NCBI GenBank assembly: GCA_013397115.1
Contig: VWZW01002571.1
Location: 688,307 to 752,306 of the forward strand
Direction of reading: 5' to 3'
Length of the DNA: 64,000 nt
Source: Edolisoma coerulescens
Lineage: Eukaryota > Chordata > Aves > Passeriformes > Campephagidae
This document shows positions 37,001 to 46,600 of this stretch, in pieces. The notes under the pieces are model-generated. The model saw nothing but the letters and a program-made list of their open reading frames with translations. It was not told where the DNA came from and did not search any database. A program made the translations under genes and the position numbers. Each line of letters opens with the position of its first letter. The stretch's first letter is position 1.

Positions 37001-38224
37001 TCTTTGAATATTACAGCAGAATCTGCTTAAAGGGCACTACACTGAAAATCAGCTGTACCCTATCTCTCATGCCCTGAAGAATAAAGACAGTTTTCATTAT
37101 ATAAGGATGTAATTAGAGAGATTTCCTTTTTTTAGTATGTTTTTAAACTCCTCAAATAGCTGGAGTACAAACTATATGGTTTTGCTGCTTAGTTTCACAT
37201 TTTGTGGATATTACTCAGGCCCATCATCTGCAGGTTGTGACAAGCCAGGTTCTGAATAATTTTAAGTTTACATTTCCATTTCATTTGACTTTGTTCCTAA
37301 GTCATAAAATTGCATAAATGACATTACAATGTATTTTCTAATTAGTTTAACTGAAGAACATTAAATTCTCACATGAAAAAGGCATCAAAATATTTTCAAT
37401 TAGAACACACCCAAAGTGCTCACAAGGACATTATCTGTTTCTGTGTGCATTTGACAAGGTCTCCAAGATTACAAGCATCACTCCCATGGTAACCTGGCAA
37501 TTTCTTGTTGAGTTTGCACCAGGTTTATTTTGGGAACAGAACATTAATACAAATATTTCTGCTTAATTCCTTTGCTATTATGTTTTAGATACACAATTTC
37601 ATTCATCTCATATTGTATTGATAATTCTCTACCCAACACTCCTGTGCTGTGTTAATATCAGTTATTGATAATGCAAACAGTACTGCAAATACTTCACAAA
37701 TACGTAGCAATTTTAACTTTCTGACATGCTTCCCTACCCCAGCATACTGTTACATTAGGCATTAAAAAATGCCTTCCACTTGTGGAAACAATGAATCACA
37801 GGATCTTTTCAAGATCTCAAGCATAAGAAGAATTAAAGACTATATATACCCTGTAATAACCAGCATGCTGATTCTGTCCCTAAAATAGTGAATTTTCTCT
37901 ACAACAGGCTTGAAGTAAGTCTGGTTTTCTGAGCATAACAAGTAATCATTTTGCATAGAAACATCACAGAGTTCAAGTATATGTAAGTATTCCTTTATTA
38001 CTACTGCCTGTACAATTACAGTAAATTAAATGTAAAGCACATTTTATGAAACAAAATGCTTTTGTCCTTTGGATAAATACACTAAGTATAAGCCTTCTTT
38101 TCCAATATTAGTTAAAATAACTGTATACCAAATTTGTGAATCACCAATTTGTTTTATATTTTCATTTTTAGTCTTTTTTAAATGTACTTACTGGTTGTTC
38201 GGGTAAGTCTTGTGGCTCTTCCAT
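6994..38224 (-). CDS. EYA3: EYA3, eyes absent homolog 3 (tyrosine phosphatase and transcription coactivator); 17 coding exons
   Basis: The exons sum to 1722 nt: 573 residues plus stop, the same length as human EYA3 as I recall it. Every junction is GT/AG and phases match throughout. EYA proteins are HAD-family tyrosine phosphatases (H2AX phospho-Tyr substrate) and coactivators of SIX factors. Residues 1-304 form the Pro/Ser/Thr/Gln/Tyr-rich transactivation region. Residues 305-573 form the conserved EYA domain: WDLDET (309-314, nucleophile Asp in DLD 310-312), [15 protein letters not shown] loop (bird [11 protein letters not shown]), TDSW (456-459), ITTTQL, and GDGRDE (536-541). All catalytic motifs are present. 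The start ATG (38222-38224) has an in-frame TGA upstream in the same exon. In birds and mammals EYA3 is a long-day-induced gene of the pars tuberalis (literature knowledge). The gene appears intact. Confidence 0.97.
7075..7937 (-). other. EYA3: EYA3 intron 17
   Basis: GT/AG intron of 863 bp that carries a CR1 3' fragment at about 7617-7705. Confidence 0.9.
7617..7705 (-). mobile_element. CR1 LINE 3' fragment
   Basis: The + strand shows ACCATAGAATCAT, then GGAAGGGACCTCCAAGATCA, then GAGTCCAGTC, the reverse complement of the CR1 3' end. Only the 3' tip is present, as is usual for 5'-truncated CR1 insertions. Confidence 0.8.
7938..8038 (-). CDS. EYA3: EYA3 exon 17 (HAD acidic motif)
   Basis: 101 nt between acceptor TTTGGCAG| and donor |GTGGGT. 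It encodes [20 protein letters not shown], then [19 protein letters not shown] supplies the acidic metal-binding residues. Confidence 0.97.
8297..8418 (-). CDS. EYA3: EYA3 exon 16
   Basis: 122 nt between acceptor CTTTTAG| and donor |GTAAGG. It encodes [20 protein letters not shown], then [20 protein letters not shown]. Confidence 0.97.
8419..8791 (-). other. EYA3: EYA3 intron 15
   Basis: GT/AG intron of 373 bp, nothing recognised. Confidence 0.9.
8792..8906 (-). CDS. EYA3: EYA3 exon 15
   Basis: 115 nt between acceptor CTTCCAG| and donor |GTATGG. It encodes [20 protein letters not shown], then [17 protein letters not shown]. Confidence 0.96.
8907..10457 (-). other. EYA3: EYA3 intron 14
   Basis: GT/AG intron of 1551 bp, nothing recognised. 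Confidence 0.9.
10458..10615 (-). CDS. EYA3: EYA3 exon 14
   Basis: 158 nt between acceptor TGGAACAG| and donor |GTGAGT. It encodes [20 protein letters not shown], then [20 protein letters not shown] and the rest to TNVG. Compared with mammals it lacks one Gly in VQG(G)VDW (from memory). Confidence 0.96.
10616..11650 (-). other. EYA3: EYA3 intron 13
   Basis: GT/AG intron of 1035 bp with a CR1 3' fragment at about 11267-11375. Confidence 0.9.
11267..11375 (-). mobile_element. CR1 LINE 3' fragment (older subfamily)
   Basis: ATGGAATCACAGGATGGTTC followed by GATCTTCAAGATCATCTCAT and CAAACCCCTGCC, matching the reverse complement of a CR1 3' end. Confidence 0.75.
11651..11709 (-). CDS. EYA3: EYA3 exon 13
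   Basis: 59 nt between acceptor TTTAACAG| and a donor |GTGTTG, which is GT but departs from the GTAAGT/GTGAGT consensus. It encodes [19 protein letters not shown] plus a split Ser. Confidence 0.95.
11710..13061 (-). other. EYA3: EYA3 intron 12
   Basis: GT/AG intron of 1352 bp, nothing recognised. Confidence 0.9.
13062..13151 (-). CDS. EYA3: EYA3 exon 12
   Basis: 90 nt, 30 whole codons, between acceptor TTTTCCAG| and donor |GTACGT. It encodes [20 protein letters not shown], then [10 protein letters not shown] of the EYA domain. Confidence 0.97.
13152..13751 (-). other. EYA3: EYA3 intron 11
   Basis: GT/AG intron of 600 bp, AT-rich, nothing recognised. Confidence 0.9.
13752..13835 (-). CDS. 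EYA3: EYA3 exon 11 (catalytic Asp motif)
   Basis: 84 nt, 28 whole codons, between acceptor TTTGCAG| and donor |GTAATA. It encodes [20 protein letters not shown] and then [11 protein letters not shown] (residues 310-312) is HAD motif I with the nucleophilic Asp. Confidence 0.97.
14535..14775 (+). mobile_element. Decayed CR1-like fragment
   Basis: Successive matches in order to the CR1 3' region: GAGGCTAAGGAAACTGGGAT, AAAGAGGAGACTAAGG, GGAGACAGAGACAAATTCTT, TTTGCAGCATGGGAGATT. Diverged; ends are approximate. Confidence 0.55.
14976..15225 (-). mobile_element. CR1 LINE fragment
   Basis: Reverse complement of a CR1 3' region: CCATCCAGTTCCAAACCCTC, CCATGGGCAGGGACACCTTC, CAGCCTGGCCTTGGACACTT, then GCAGCCTGTGCCAGGGCCTC. 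It abuts an oppositely oriented copy. Confidence 0.85.
15226..15513 (+). mobile_element. CR1 LINE fragment
   Basis: Forward CR1 3' region: ACAAGGGGGAATGG, GGTTGCCCAGAGAGGTGGTG, CATTCAAGACCAGGTTGGAC, and a terminal GACTAGATGAACC then ATTCTATAAT. It forms an inverted pair with the copy at 14976-15225. Confidence 0.88.
15611..15750 (-). CDS. EYA3: EYA3 exon 10
   Basis: 140 nt between acceptor TCTTCCAG| and donor |GTAAAT. It encodes a linker ending with the basic NRGKRKAD motif and SSSQDSELE, directly before the EYA domain. The KRK cluster could act in nuclear localisation (inference). Confidence 0.94.
15751..18242 (-). other. EYA3: EYA3 intron 9
   Basis: GT/AG intron of 2492 bp. Overlapping ORFs at 17610-18194 (- strand) abut exon 9 but show no recognised domain. 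Confidence 0.9.
18243..18426 (-). CDS. EYA3: EYA3 exon 9
   Basis: 184 nt between acceptor CCAACAG| and donor |GTGAGG. It encodes [20 protein letters not shown] and a more variable Ala/Pro/Thr stretch ending QRPSSG. Confidence 0.94.
18427..19818 (-). other. EYA3: EYA3 intron 8
   Basis: GT/AG intron of 1392 bp; nothing recognised. Confidence 0.9.
19819..19901 (-). CDS. EYA3: EYA3 exon 8
   Basis: 83 nt between acceptor TTTTACAG| and donor |GTAAAA. It encodes a Ser/Thr-rich stretch ending [12 protein letters not shown], matching the family. Confidence 0.93.
22530..22878 (+). mobile_element. CR1 LINE fragment
   Basis: Forward CR1 3' end: GACAGGATAAGGGGGAATGG, GGCTGCCCCATCCCTGGAAG, GGGCTTGGAGCAACCTGGGA, AAGGTCCCTTCCAGCCCAAA, then TCTGTGATTTTATAATTC. 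Confidence 0.9.
23270..23780 (+). mobile_element. Old CR1 LINE fragment
   Basis: Diverged CR1 signatures in the expected order: ATGAGACCACATCTGG, GGCATTCAGTTTGG, GGTCTTTTTGCAGG, AAGCTCTGAGCAACCTGGTT and a final GAATTATTCTGTGA. Ends are approximate. Confidence 0.65.
24506..24643 (-). CDS. EYA3: EYA3 exon 7
   Basis: 138 nt between acceptor GATTCAG| and donor |GTAACT. It encodes [17 protein letters not shown] and continues through [19 protein letters not shown]. Confidence 0.95.
25990..26180 (+). mobile_element. Possible CR1 remnant
   Basis: AGCTGTGTTTGTTTAGTCTG followed by AGGGAGTGCCACCATC and AGACAGAGGGACAAGG recalls the CR1 3' region. Strongly diverged. Confidence 0.4.
28107..28345 (-). mobile_element. 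CR1 LINE 3' fragment
   Basis: ATCACAGAATTGTAAAAGTT, GGAAAAGACCTTTAAGATCA, CCACCACTAAACCATGTCCT: the reverse complement of a typical CR1 3' end. Confidence 0.88.
28545..29256 (+). mobile_element. CR1 LINE fragment, about 0.7 kb
   Basis: Forward CR1: GGAGAGCAGCCTGAGGAGAG, GACCTGGAGGTCCTGGTCAA, TTTTGGGTGCC, GAGGGCCATGAGGATGGTGA, and a 3' end GGTCCCTTCCAACTCAG then CTCTATGATTCTAATATA. GC-rich and well preserved, so relatively young. ORFs here are shadows of the element. Confidence 0.92.
29986..30128 (-). CDS. EYA3: EYA3 exon 6
   Basis: 143 nt between acceptor CACTAAG| and donor |GTAAAA. It encodes [12 protein letters not shown], a Gln/Tyr/Pro-rich tract, and TQTYGLPPF. This is part of the tyrosine-rich transactivation domain. 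Confidence 0.94.
30129..30907 (-). other. EYA3: EYA3 intron 5
   Basis: GT/AG intron of 779 bp with nothing recognised in it. Confidence 0.9.
30908..30974 (-). CDS. EYA3: EYA3 exon 5
   Basis: 67 nt between a poly-T acceptor TTTTTCAG| and donor |GTAAGT. It encodes [20 protein letters not shown] then Ala and a split Lys, almost unchanged from mammalian EYA3. Confidence 0.94.
30975..33542 (-). other. EYA3: EYA3 intron 4
   Basis: GT/AG intron. I see no gene and no confident repeat; ORFs at 31.8-32.3 kb look like chance. Confidence 0.9.
33543..33622 (-). CDS. EYA3: EYA3 exon 4
   Basis: 80 nt between acceptor CCTGGCAG| and donor |GTGAGT. It encodes [18 protein letters not shown] and continues to LPMSSE. 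Both end codons are split and complete correctly with the neighbouring exons. Confidence 0.92.
33812..33905 (+). mobile_element. Fragment of songbird ERV-type LTR (5' part)
   Basis: GGGTTTGAGTGGCCAGGGTT, TGGTAGAGGGGGGTCTGCAG and GGGTGGCTTCTGTGA resemble the reverse complement of 61800-61880, the start of the LTR upstream of EYA3. Short and diverged. Confidence 0.5.
34517..34640 (-). mobile_element. Fragment of songbird ERV-type LTR (poly(A) region)
   Basis: CTTCCCCCACCCCTCCCTGC, TGGGCTCAACCAAACTCCTG and ATTTTCTCTCCCTCCTCC parallel 60573-60670 inside the LTR near EYA3, same orientation. The other LTR fragment in this intron is inverted relative to it. Confidence 0.6.
35685..35728 (-). CDS. 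EYA3: EYA3 exon 3
   Basis: 44 nt between acceptor TTCGCAG| and donor |GTATGG. It encodes [14 protein letters not shown] plus a split Ser, matching the EYA3 N-terminal region. Confidence 0.92.
35729..38191 (-). other. EYA3: EYA3 intron 2
   Basis: GT/AG intron, AT-rich. No repeat or exon recognised. Confidence 0.9.
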
Positions 38225-38286
38225 GGGTATTACTATTTTAATGCTTAAATGATTCAAATCCTGTGTTCCTCAGCAGTCTTCAAGCC
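38192..38286 (-). CDS. EYA3: EYA3 exon 2 (5'UTR plus start codon)
   Basis: The acceptor TTTAACAG| gives exon start 38286. The ATG is at 38224-38222 and coding runs to 38192, before donor CCA|GTAAGT. It encodes [11 protein letters not shown], matching the EYA3 N-terminus. The 5'UTR part is 38225-38286 and carries an in-frame TGA, which fixes this ATG as the start. Confidence 0.9.
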
Positions 38287-39494
38287 CTGTTAAAAAAAGG
38301 TGTTCATAGCTTTATGTACTTTTGGGGGGCTTATCATGTAGGCTATCAGAGAATATTAATTGTTATATACTCCTCCCACAAAACTCGTGTGGCCATCTCC
38401 CAAATAAAATACAAAATTCATATATGGAAAGATTTCATAAACAAGGGATTTAGCTTTAAGCTTCGAAGATACAGATTTTTCATGCACATGGTACATTTCT
38501 ACATCATTTACTCGGACCATACTGACTGCAGAAGCTAACACACTAATCAGACACGTGCACCATGATTTTAAAGACACTTTAAATGATCAAGTCTGGTCTA
38601 CTAGGTCAGTAAACAGCATGATTCAATCTAACCTGTTTTAATTTAGAACATTTATATAACAATCAAAAAAAATCAGGACAAGACTGTACACCTAAATGCA
38701 TTTAAACACAGTGCTGTTCCTCGCCAAATTCACAAAGCAAGTTCATTATTTCAGCTGCACCTTTCAAAAAGAGAAGTTTGATGAAATTTTATAAAACAAT
38801 TTTTATTTTGGAAGCATTTAGCAGAGAGATCTTATATACTACACCAAAAAGCTGCTACCTTCCAGGGACTTAAAATCACGAAAAAGAAATTTTGCAGAAT
38901 ATTTTCACAACCTGATTTACTTTTGCAATTTGCTGGGCAAAAGATAAAGGCCCGGGTCCTCCTGGCTTCCCCCTCTGCCCACCTGATGTGCATGAGCAGT
39001 ATGACCTGTTTTTGTTCTTTCCCCTTCGAATTTTGCAGCCACTTTATTAAAACCAACCCCAGCCTCTTCAGAGCAGCTTTTCCTGAGCTGCCTCCTCTGC
39101 CACCCCAGCAGCGCCTGCTCTGCCACACGCCCACACAGCACAACTTCAGGGGATTACAGAAATTAGAAGAAATGCTGAAAAACACTTAGTGTGTTGGAGA
39201 AATTAAATCCAGCGACTTTCTGTGCTGAGGTACAACCTATTCCTGCCTCCACAGCCCCAAAAGTCTGGCTCTAAGTGTCTGTGGAAATGTGAAAGGCCAT
39301 TTCACCGACCGCTCTCTCCTCCAGGACCTTCTGTTTTCCCATCCTGTCCAGAGCATTCAGGCACCTTCAAATCATGGAATTATCCCCACACAAAGTGACT
39401 GACTGAACTAGTTTACAGAAGTTACTTTCTGGCGTCCTGAAAACCATGTCTCTGTCCCCTCCCTGGCTCCTGCCAGACCTACTTACCCTGCCAG

Positions 39495-39528
39495 CACGTG
39501 CAGCCCGCCCACAGCCCAGTCCCACGTG
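39495..39528. promoter_or_regulatory. Pair of canonical E-boxes (CACGTG) in EYA3 intron 1
   Basis: CACGTG at 39495-39500 and again at 39523-39528, 28 bp start to start, in a locally GC-rich stretch about 1.2 kb upstream of exon 2. E-boxes are bound by CLOCK/BMAL1-type factors; EYA3 is a clock- and photoperiod-responsive gene. Function here is inference. Confidence 0.25.
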
Positions 39529-42380
39529 CCGGCCACAGGGATGCTATGCAGCCTGGAATAATTTCATATTAACCACGAAAACACAAAGGGTTTCTCCCTT
39601 ATCTGAGGACAGGTCTTACGTGCCAGGGTGTATTTTATATGCCAGGATAAAATTTCATTGAGGGTTTGAGGATTTTGCAAGGCTGCCACCCCTAATCAAA
39701 GCTACTTACCCTTACTGCCTGAACTCTAAGTCAACTGCATTCACAAGTAGTCTCTTCCATAACTCAGGTTCTTTGGAAATGACCCTATTCACAACACACA
39801 AAGAAAGTCTACAATACAAAGCACCACTGTTACCTTTACAGTTTTTCCTCCATCAGTTTCAATCAGTTTTATTTTAAATATAAATCTTATTTATTTTTTG
39901 TAGAAATAACAGAGAAAAATCAGGACTGAAGAGAAACTGCCCCTCAGAGATTATAAAAAGGAGTACAGAATACAATGGCCAAGAGCAAGAAGATTTGAAA
40001 TTCATACCAAGAGGTCCTGTCCCTCATCCTTCACTTCTGTTATTTAACCCTGTTTTGTCGTGCAATTTCATAGAAAAATCCCACACTAAACTCTTCAGTA
40101 TGGAAAAATATTTTACATTCCACTAATCCATACAGCAGTAATTTCCCATGCCATGCTTTGCTTAAAGGCTGTGAGTAGTTCTTTAATTTTGGTTTTGAGA
40201 AGGATCTAAACAATCACAAAGACAAAAAGATTCCCAGAGCCCCACTGGAATATGTTACATGCTTGAAGAAAACACTCTTCCCAAATAAGTCGGGCACCCT
40301 GTAGCACCTGGAAGCAGATGACTGAACCAAAGCAGATGAACAGTAAGTGCCTGCCTTAATGGCAAGTAGAACTTGGCCTCTGGTGCCTCCATGCCTTCTC
40401 CCAGGGAAGTGAGAACTCCAAATGAGAACTCGGTCTAGGTTGGCTTCACACCTTCCCTGTACCTCCAGAAACAGCAGCACGGGCAGAAGACAGCTCACGC
40501 TCAAGGTGTGCCCAAGGCTGTCCTTCCACAGACCAAGCAGCAGTGTGTGTCTGGGTGAAATGGAGGCACTGAAGTTCACACTTGGGAGCAAGGGGTGAGG
40601 GCATCCTCCCCCAGCCAAGGCCAGCAGCAGCTCACACTGGTGTGGGAGAAGGGAGAGCTCCTGCCCCTCCCAGCCTCCCGCAGCCCACTCCTGCCTGCCT
40701 GACACTCCCTCCTTCACGGCCACCAGAGGCTTCTGTGGTTGAACAGCAGTCTGGGTGTAGGATCTGCCAAGGGAAAAGAAAGAGAAAGAAAAGAAAAAGC
40801 AGAGAGACCCAAGCACAATCTTTCTGCTAAGCTGCTGTCAGAGAGATCAGCTCTGGCCCTGCACAGCCCTGTTCCAGGGGAGCCAGCAGGACGAGGGTCA
40901 GGAAAAACATGCAAGCAGAGCAGCAGGATGTCCCTTTTCAGCCACAGCCATGGTAAATGAAACCATAATTTTACCATCTACTTGATGTTTCACTTTGATG
41001 AAACAGAGACATCAGTCACGGTGATAAATATACAACAGCCTCCTCACCTGCATCACCCACCCAGCCACTGGGTTCTCATGCAGAGCAGGCACACATCTTC
41101 TCGTGACTGGGCACAGAAAGTCCTTGGATCATGGTATGGCAAGTACCTCTCCCTGCCATCACCCCTGCCTGCCTCTCTCCTCCCGCACTGAGAGGCTGAG
41201 TGAAGCTGCTGTCAGCTCCAGGGCTGAAGCCACCAGGAGGAGGATCCAGGGAGCAAAGATCTTTGATACGTTCAGTTCTGCAGAGAGCCCAAACTGCTGT
41301 GGTCGCACCCGAGGGCACTGGTCCCCATCCCACCGTGGCCTAGCTCCCCGAGGGGACTGCACCTGCTGAGCTCCCAGGAGAAGGAAGTGGGGATGTACAG
41401 CTCTGGGGACAGCTGGGGCTTGATCAGGATTCCCACCTACGTATCTGTTCATATTTCTGTGTGAAGGAGGTCTCAAAAGCCAATTCAGGTGGTGAGAATG
41501 CTTCTGTGGGCCACTGGGTTTGTGAATGAGAAAAACAGTACAAAATGGAAGCAAATGTGCAAGAAGCCATTAAATGAGCTGCTGCAATGAAAGAAACATT
41601 CAGAAAAATGAGTCCATTGTTCTGCTTCTGGAAATCAGCAAAGTACCACACTTTTTCCCTTTATGGGGTGATTTTTGTTAATTACCTGATGAAAACTATT
41701 CTGTAATACGTGAATTAAACACCAGTTTTTATTTAATCTAGACTTGTCTTGAATAACCATCCAATCTGCATGGAACACCAACAATGCAAAATATTAAGAA
41801 TTGGGTTTGCGTGTCATTTTATTTCGGTTGCTCAATTTAAGGAGCCACGTTATCTAAACTTCAAACCAGAAGGCATCAGAGCAGAGGAATGGGCTGCAGA
41901 ATCGCTCTCAGCAGCTGCCTTCTGCTCTGCACAACATCTTGATGCCAGTAATTCACTATTAAAAGCCCTGGCAAGTGATCTCCAGTTTCTTGCACTAAAG
42001 CCTGTTTTAAAAATCCTAAAATACAAAGTCCAGCTTGGTCAGACTTTCTCAAACTAGATACTCTGGATAGAATTTCTGAAAGCTGCCCGCTATGAACAGC
42101 GCCTGGATAGATCGCTATTTACTTTCAGCTTGTGCTTTTCAAGCCCATCTGCCTTGGCTTTGGATATAAAGTTTCATGCAAGAAACAGTTCTCCCAAGCT
42201 GCAAATAATTAAAGTCAGGATACTGTGATAAAACCAACACACAGTAATTACACTGATTAGAAAAAAAAGCTAATTGACTATTGTTTTATATTACTTTAAA
42301 ACAGTCACTATTTCCCTAAGAACAAAGCTTTGATTGGGGTAATGAAATTACATCTATTAAACAGTGAGTTGGAATAAAAC

Positions 42381-43690
42381 CATAGAATCATTTATGTTGG
42401 AAAAGACCTCCAAGATCATTAGGTCCAACCAATACCCAGCACTGCCAAGGCCACCACTAACCCATGTCCCCAAGTCTTTTAAATCCCTTGAGGGATGGTT
42501 ACTCCACCTCTGCCCCAGGCAGCCTGTGCTAGGGCAGGACAGCCCTTTCAGGGAAGAAATTTTCCCTAATACCCAATCTAAACCTTCCCTGGCACAGCTT
42601 GAGGCCATTTTCTCTTGTCCCGTCCCTTGTCCCCTGGGAGCAGAGCCTGACCCCACTTGGCTCCATCCTCCTGTCAGGGAGCAGTGGAGAACAAGAAGAT
42701 CCTCCCAGGCCTCCTCTTCTCCAGGCTGAGCCCCGCCAGCTCCTCCAGCTGCTCCTCATCAGACTTGTGCTTCAGACCCTTCCCCAGCTCTGTTCCTTTC
42801 TCTGGACACACTCCAGCCCCTCAATATCTGTATTCTAGTGAGGGGCCCAAAACTGAACCCAAAAGAGGAGGACAATCACTTCCCTATTCCTGCTTGACAC
42901 ACCATTTTTCACACAGGCCAGGATGCCCTTGGCATTTCTGGCCACCTGCACACATGCTGGCTCACGTTCAGCAGCTGTCAACCAGCACCCCCAGGTCCTT
43001 TCCTGATGGGCCCCCTTCCAGCCACTTTTCTCCTAGCCTGGAGCATTCCATGGGATTGTTGTGCTTAGGATGCACTCCATCCCCTTGTCCAGAACATTCA
43101 GAAAGATATTAAGCAGGACTGGTCCCAATACTGAACCCGGGGGAACTCCAGTGCCTGGCCACAGAGGGATGTAGTTCCATTCCCCTTCACTCTCTGGGCC
43201 CAGCCATCTAGACAGTTTTAAACCCAGCAAAGAGTGTACCTGTCCAAGCCCTGAGCAGCCAGTTTCTCCAGGAGAAATGGTGTCTAAGGGTTTACTAAGG
43301 TTCAGGTAGACACATCCACAGCCCTTCCCTTACCCACGATGCAAGTCACCTTGTTGTAGAAGGAGATCAGATTGGTCAGGCAGGATCTGCCTCTCCTGAA
43401 CACGTGCTGGCTGGGACTGACCCCTGGTTGTCCAGTATGTGTCATATGATGGCATGCAAGATGGTCTGTTGTATAACCTTCCACACCACTGAGGTCAGAC
43501 TGTAGTCCCCAGATCCATCTTCTGACCCTTCTTCTACATAGGCATTACATTTGCAAGCATCCAGTCAACTGGGACCTCCCTGGTTAGCCAGGAAGGCTGG
43601 GAAATGATGGAAAGTGGCTCAGTGAGCATCTCTGCCAGCTCCTTCAGTACCCTTGACTGGATCCTGTCTGGCCCCAGAGACCTGTCGAAG
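42381..43690 (-). mobile_element. CR1 LINE, 1.3 kb, with broken reverse-transcriptase frames
   Basis: The 3' end is at 42381 (CATAGAATCATTTATGTTGG as seen on +). The element extends to about 43690 and includes part of ORF2. In - strand frames I see FRRGRSCLTNLISFYNKV (about 43302-43484) and GVPPGSVLGPVLLNIFLN (about 43033-43230), the conserved CR1 RT blocks, in different frames with stops. It is 5'-truncated and dead. Confidence 0.92.
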
Positions 43691-46600
43691 TGGTGTAGCA
43701 CGTATTTATAGAAACATTTTTTTATTGTCTTTTACAGCAGTGCTGTGAAGTTTTGTACAAGTTTTTTGTACAAGTCATCTATGCAGTTATTTTCACTCCT
43801 TAGTTATTCAAGGACCACCACTTCACAATGAACAGCAACAAAAATACATTAATTAGGCAGCAGAATAGTAGAGTCTTCCCGCATTTTCTGGTGGGGTATT
43901 CCATGACAATGTGTCCCATGCTGCTGCATTACACACACAGGATTGGAGCATGCAGCCAAAGCAATCCAAGACCTCACCCAAGGGGAGCAGAGCTTTTCCT
44001 CACAATGTTTTCACTCTGTGCCACACACCACATGACAAAGAGCTTCTGACGGAGAAGAGCAGAACTTGGCACAGTGCAGTGTGGCAGGTCTACCCTCCTT
44101 TGTTTTTTTAGATTTAATTAAAATACCCAAATAAAAACAAAGGTAAAAGACACACATATTGACATTACTATGCACTGCACAGCTGTTGAGTGCTTTTTAT
44201 TCTGAAGGTTTGACTTAAGTTTGAATCTTCAGGCAAAATATGCTCTCAGTCATCCCCCGCACTGGCAATGGCCTGTGCTCCTCCACATTACAGTGTAAGC
44301 AGGCACATGGATATATTTTATTCTTCCCTGTATCTCAGCATTCCTATAGCCAACTATGATAGTATTTCACCTGCCAAGCTGATGAAATATTTCCAACTTA
44401 TTATTCAACACAGGCTGATCAGTGTTCTGACTACACCAAGGCAGCACATCCAACCTACTGCCCACTCCTACAGGATCTCTCCTGAGGATTTGGCAAAAAC
44501 AGGCATTCTCTGAGGTTTTGAAGAATCTCCCATTTTCCTCTGAAACAGCTTGATTAAAGATCCCGGGAAATTACAGCATCAGCCTGGTTCCTGGTTTACG
44601 GAATAAAACAGCCCCTTAAGGAACTGTCAGGAATTGAACAATTTTGTGTACTAAGTTTCATCTTTTTCTTCCTTCAGGCAAAACCAAGATCGCAGAAATT
44701 CTTCATGAGTTGTAACATTACAGTGATGCAAACAAAATGAGTGAGTAAACTGGTGTGTCAAATGTTCAATCTGGTGAAAATCAAAAAACATTAAAGATAC
44801 TCAAAAGAAAAGGGACTCAGTGTAGTAGTGCAACCCTATGCAGAGACAGGAGCGAGCAGGAGGGGCTCAGTGAGCTTTCCTCCTCCACCATGGAATGAAA
44901 TACCTCACACAAGCCTCTCGCCCTCGGAAGCAGAGCTGGCAGGAGCACAGCGCATGCCCTCCTTCCCACGGTGCGCAGGAGGTCATTTCTAACTGTCAAA
45001 TCCAGGTTGCACAGTCCATGTCTGTGACTGTCACCCCACAGCTTCCAAACCAATGGCAACAGGTACCTTACTGCAGTGTTTGAAAATCAGCTGAAGTAAG
45101 AAGGAAAAGGAAGTGGGATTTTTAACTTCACACTGTGGTGCCAACCCCCCCCCGCCCCGAGTCCTACTTTCTAATGCTACTGACAACCAACTCCTCAAAC
45201 AGCCTTGCTCTCAAAAACAAGTCCTGAAAATGCCCTCTAAAATCCATCTTCAAGACACCATCCTTCAGGCTTTCTCTCATTAAATCCACCCCCTTCATAG
45301 GCAGTTTTCTCCTAGTTTCCTTCTTCAGAAGCAGAGCTGAAAAAGGACTCAAGGAATGAAAGCTGGGCTCCACACCAGCCTGCTGATTCCCTGTCTTGAA
45401 CAGATCCAGCAGAGCTCACAACAAACACTGATATTTCACTATTGGCTTCTCTCATCCTCCACACACACCCACATGCCCCTAGGTACAACACACACACAGG
45501 TATCTGCAAAATACTGTGACAACCAGGATAATAAACCTTTGCAATGAGTGCTGCTGGATGATTCCCTGCTCTCTCTCCATGATCTTTCTTCCCTTCTTTA
45601 TCAACCAGGAAATTTCAGAATCAAACACTGTAAAAGTTACACGGAAGGCATTTTGTATGCCCTATTTCTGAAGGTATGGATGGTCATGACAAGCCTCCAA
45701 ATGCTGTCCTGTAGGACTGAAAAATCATGGTTTGATTAAAATTTCATAACCTTAAAATGGAAAAAAAATTGTGCTGTGAGAAATAAAATAAGAAATAAAC
45801 ACAGTGAGAAAATAACTGAAATTAAACAAATACAAATCTCATTTTCCCCTAAGCAATGCCTGTTCCATTGACAGGAATGTCCCCATGATCCTTAGATCCT
45901 TGAAGGGCTATCAGTGTTCTGACTGTCTGCAACTCACTCTGTTTGACCAATGACACACGCTTGTTTTCCCAGTTCTTATGCAATGCTTTCTCAATTTGCT
46001 TTTGAAACACAGCAGGGAAAATTTTAATGGGGAAAAGAACTGTTTTCTCAAAAGGAAGATTTGGAAAGAACAACTTCATCCTCAAGAAAAACAACTCCCA
46101 CCGAGCCCAGAAATCATGTGGTAATTCCTGCTAGACAGAGCCAATGAGCATCACTCATAGGGCACAAGAACACAGAACTGCTGCTACCTTTCAGTGACAA
46201 AACCAAAGCACAGTGATTTACAGAAACATCAGCTAAGTAGAAGAGTTGATTCCCTCCTTTGTTCCTGAGGATATGACTTGCAGTGAGACAGGACAGATTT
46301 TTCCTTGAAGACCACACAGGGTGTGGTACCTGAAATCTCACAGCTCATATACATTTCTGCGTTTCTGGAAATTAATAAACAAGTCACAAACTTCTAGAGC
46401 TGCAGCCCTAGACAGAAAAAAAATGCTGTTTGACTTCCATGGTTTTAAAAGCAAACTTCCCAACAGCAGGACACACTGCCTTTAATTCCTAAAAGCCACT
46501 TCAGACACATTCTAATAGATTAGGACATTTCCTGAACAAAAGACAGAACATTTTAAGCATCTCTCAGTCAGACAGCAAATCTGCATCACATTAACCACAA

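Noticed and set aside
45849..46341. Two adjacent - strand ORFs (81 and 75 codons) with a protein-like look
   Set aside because: No family recognised, no splice sites linking them, and AT-rich intron context. Not supported as a gene.
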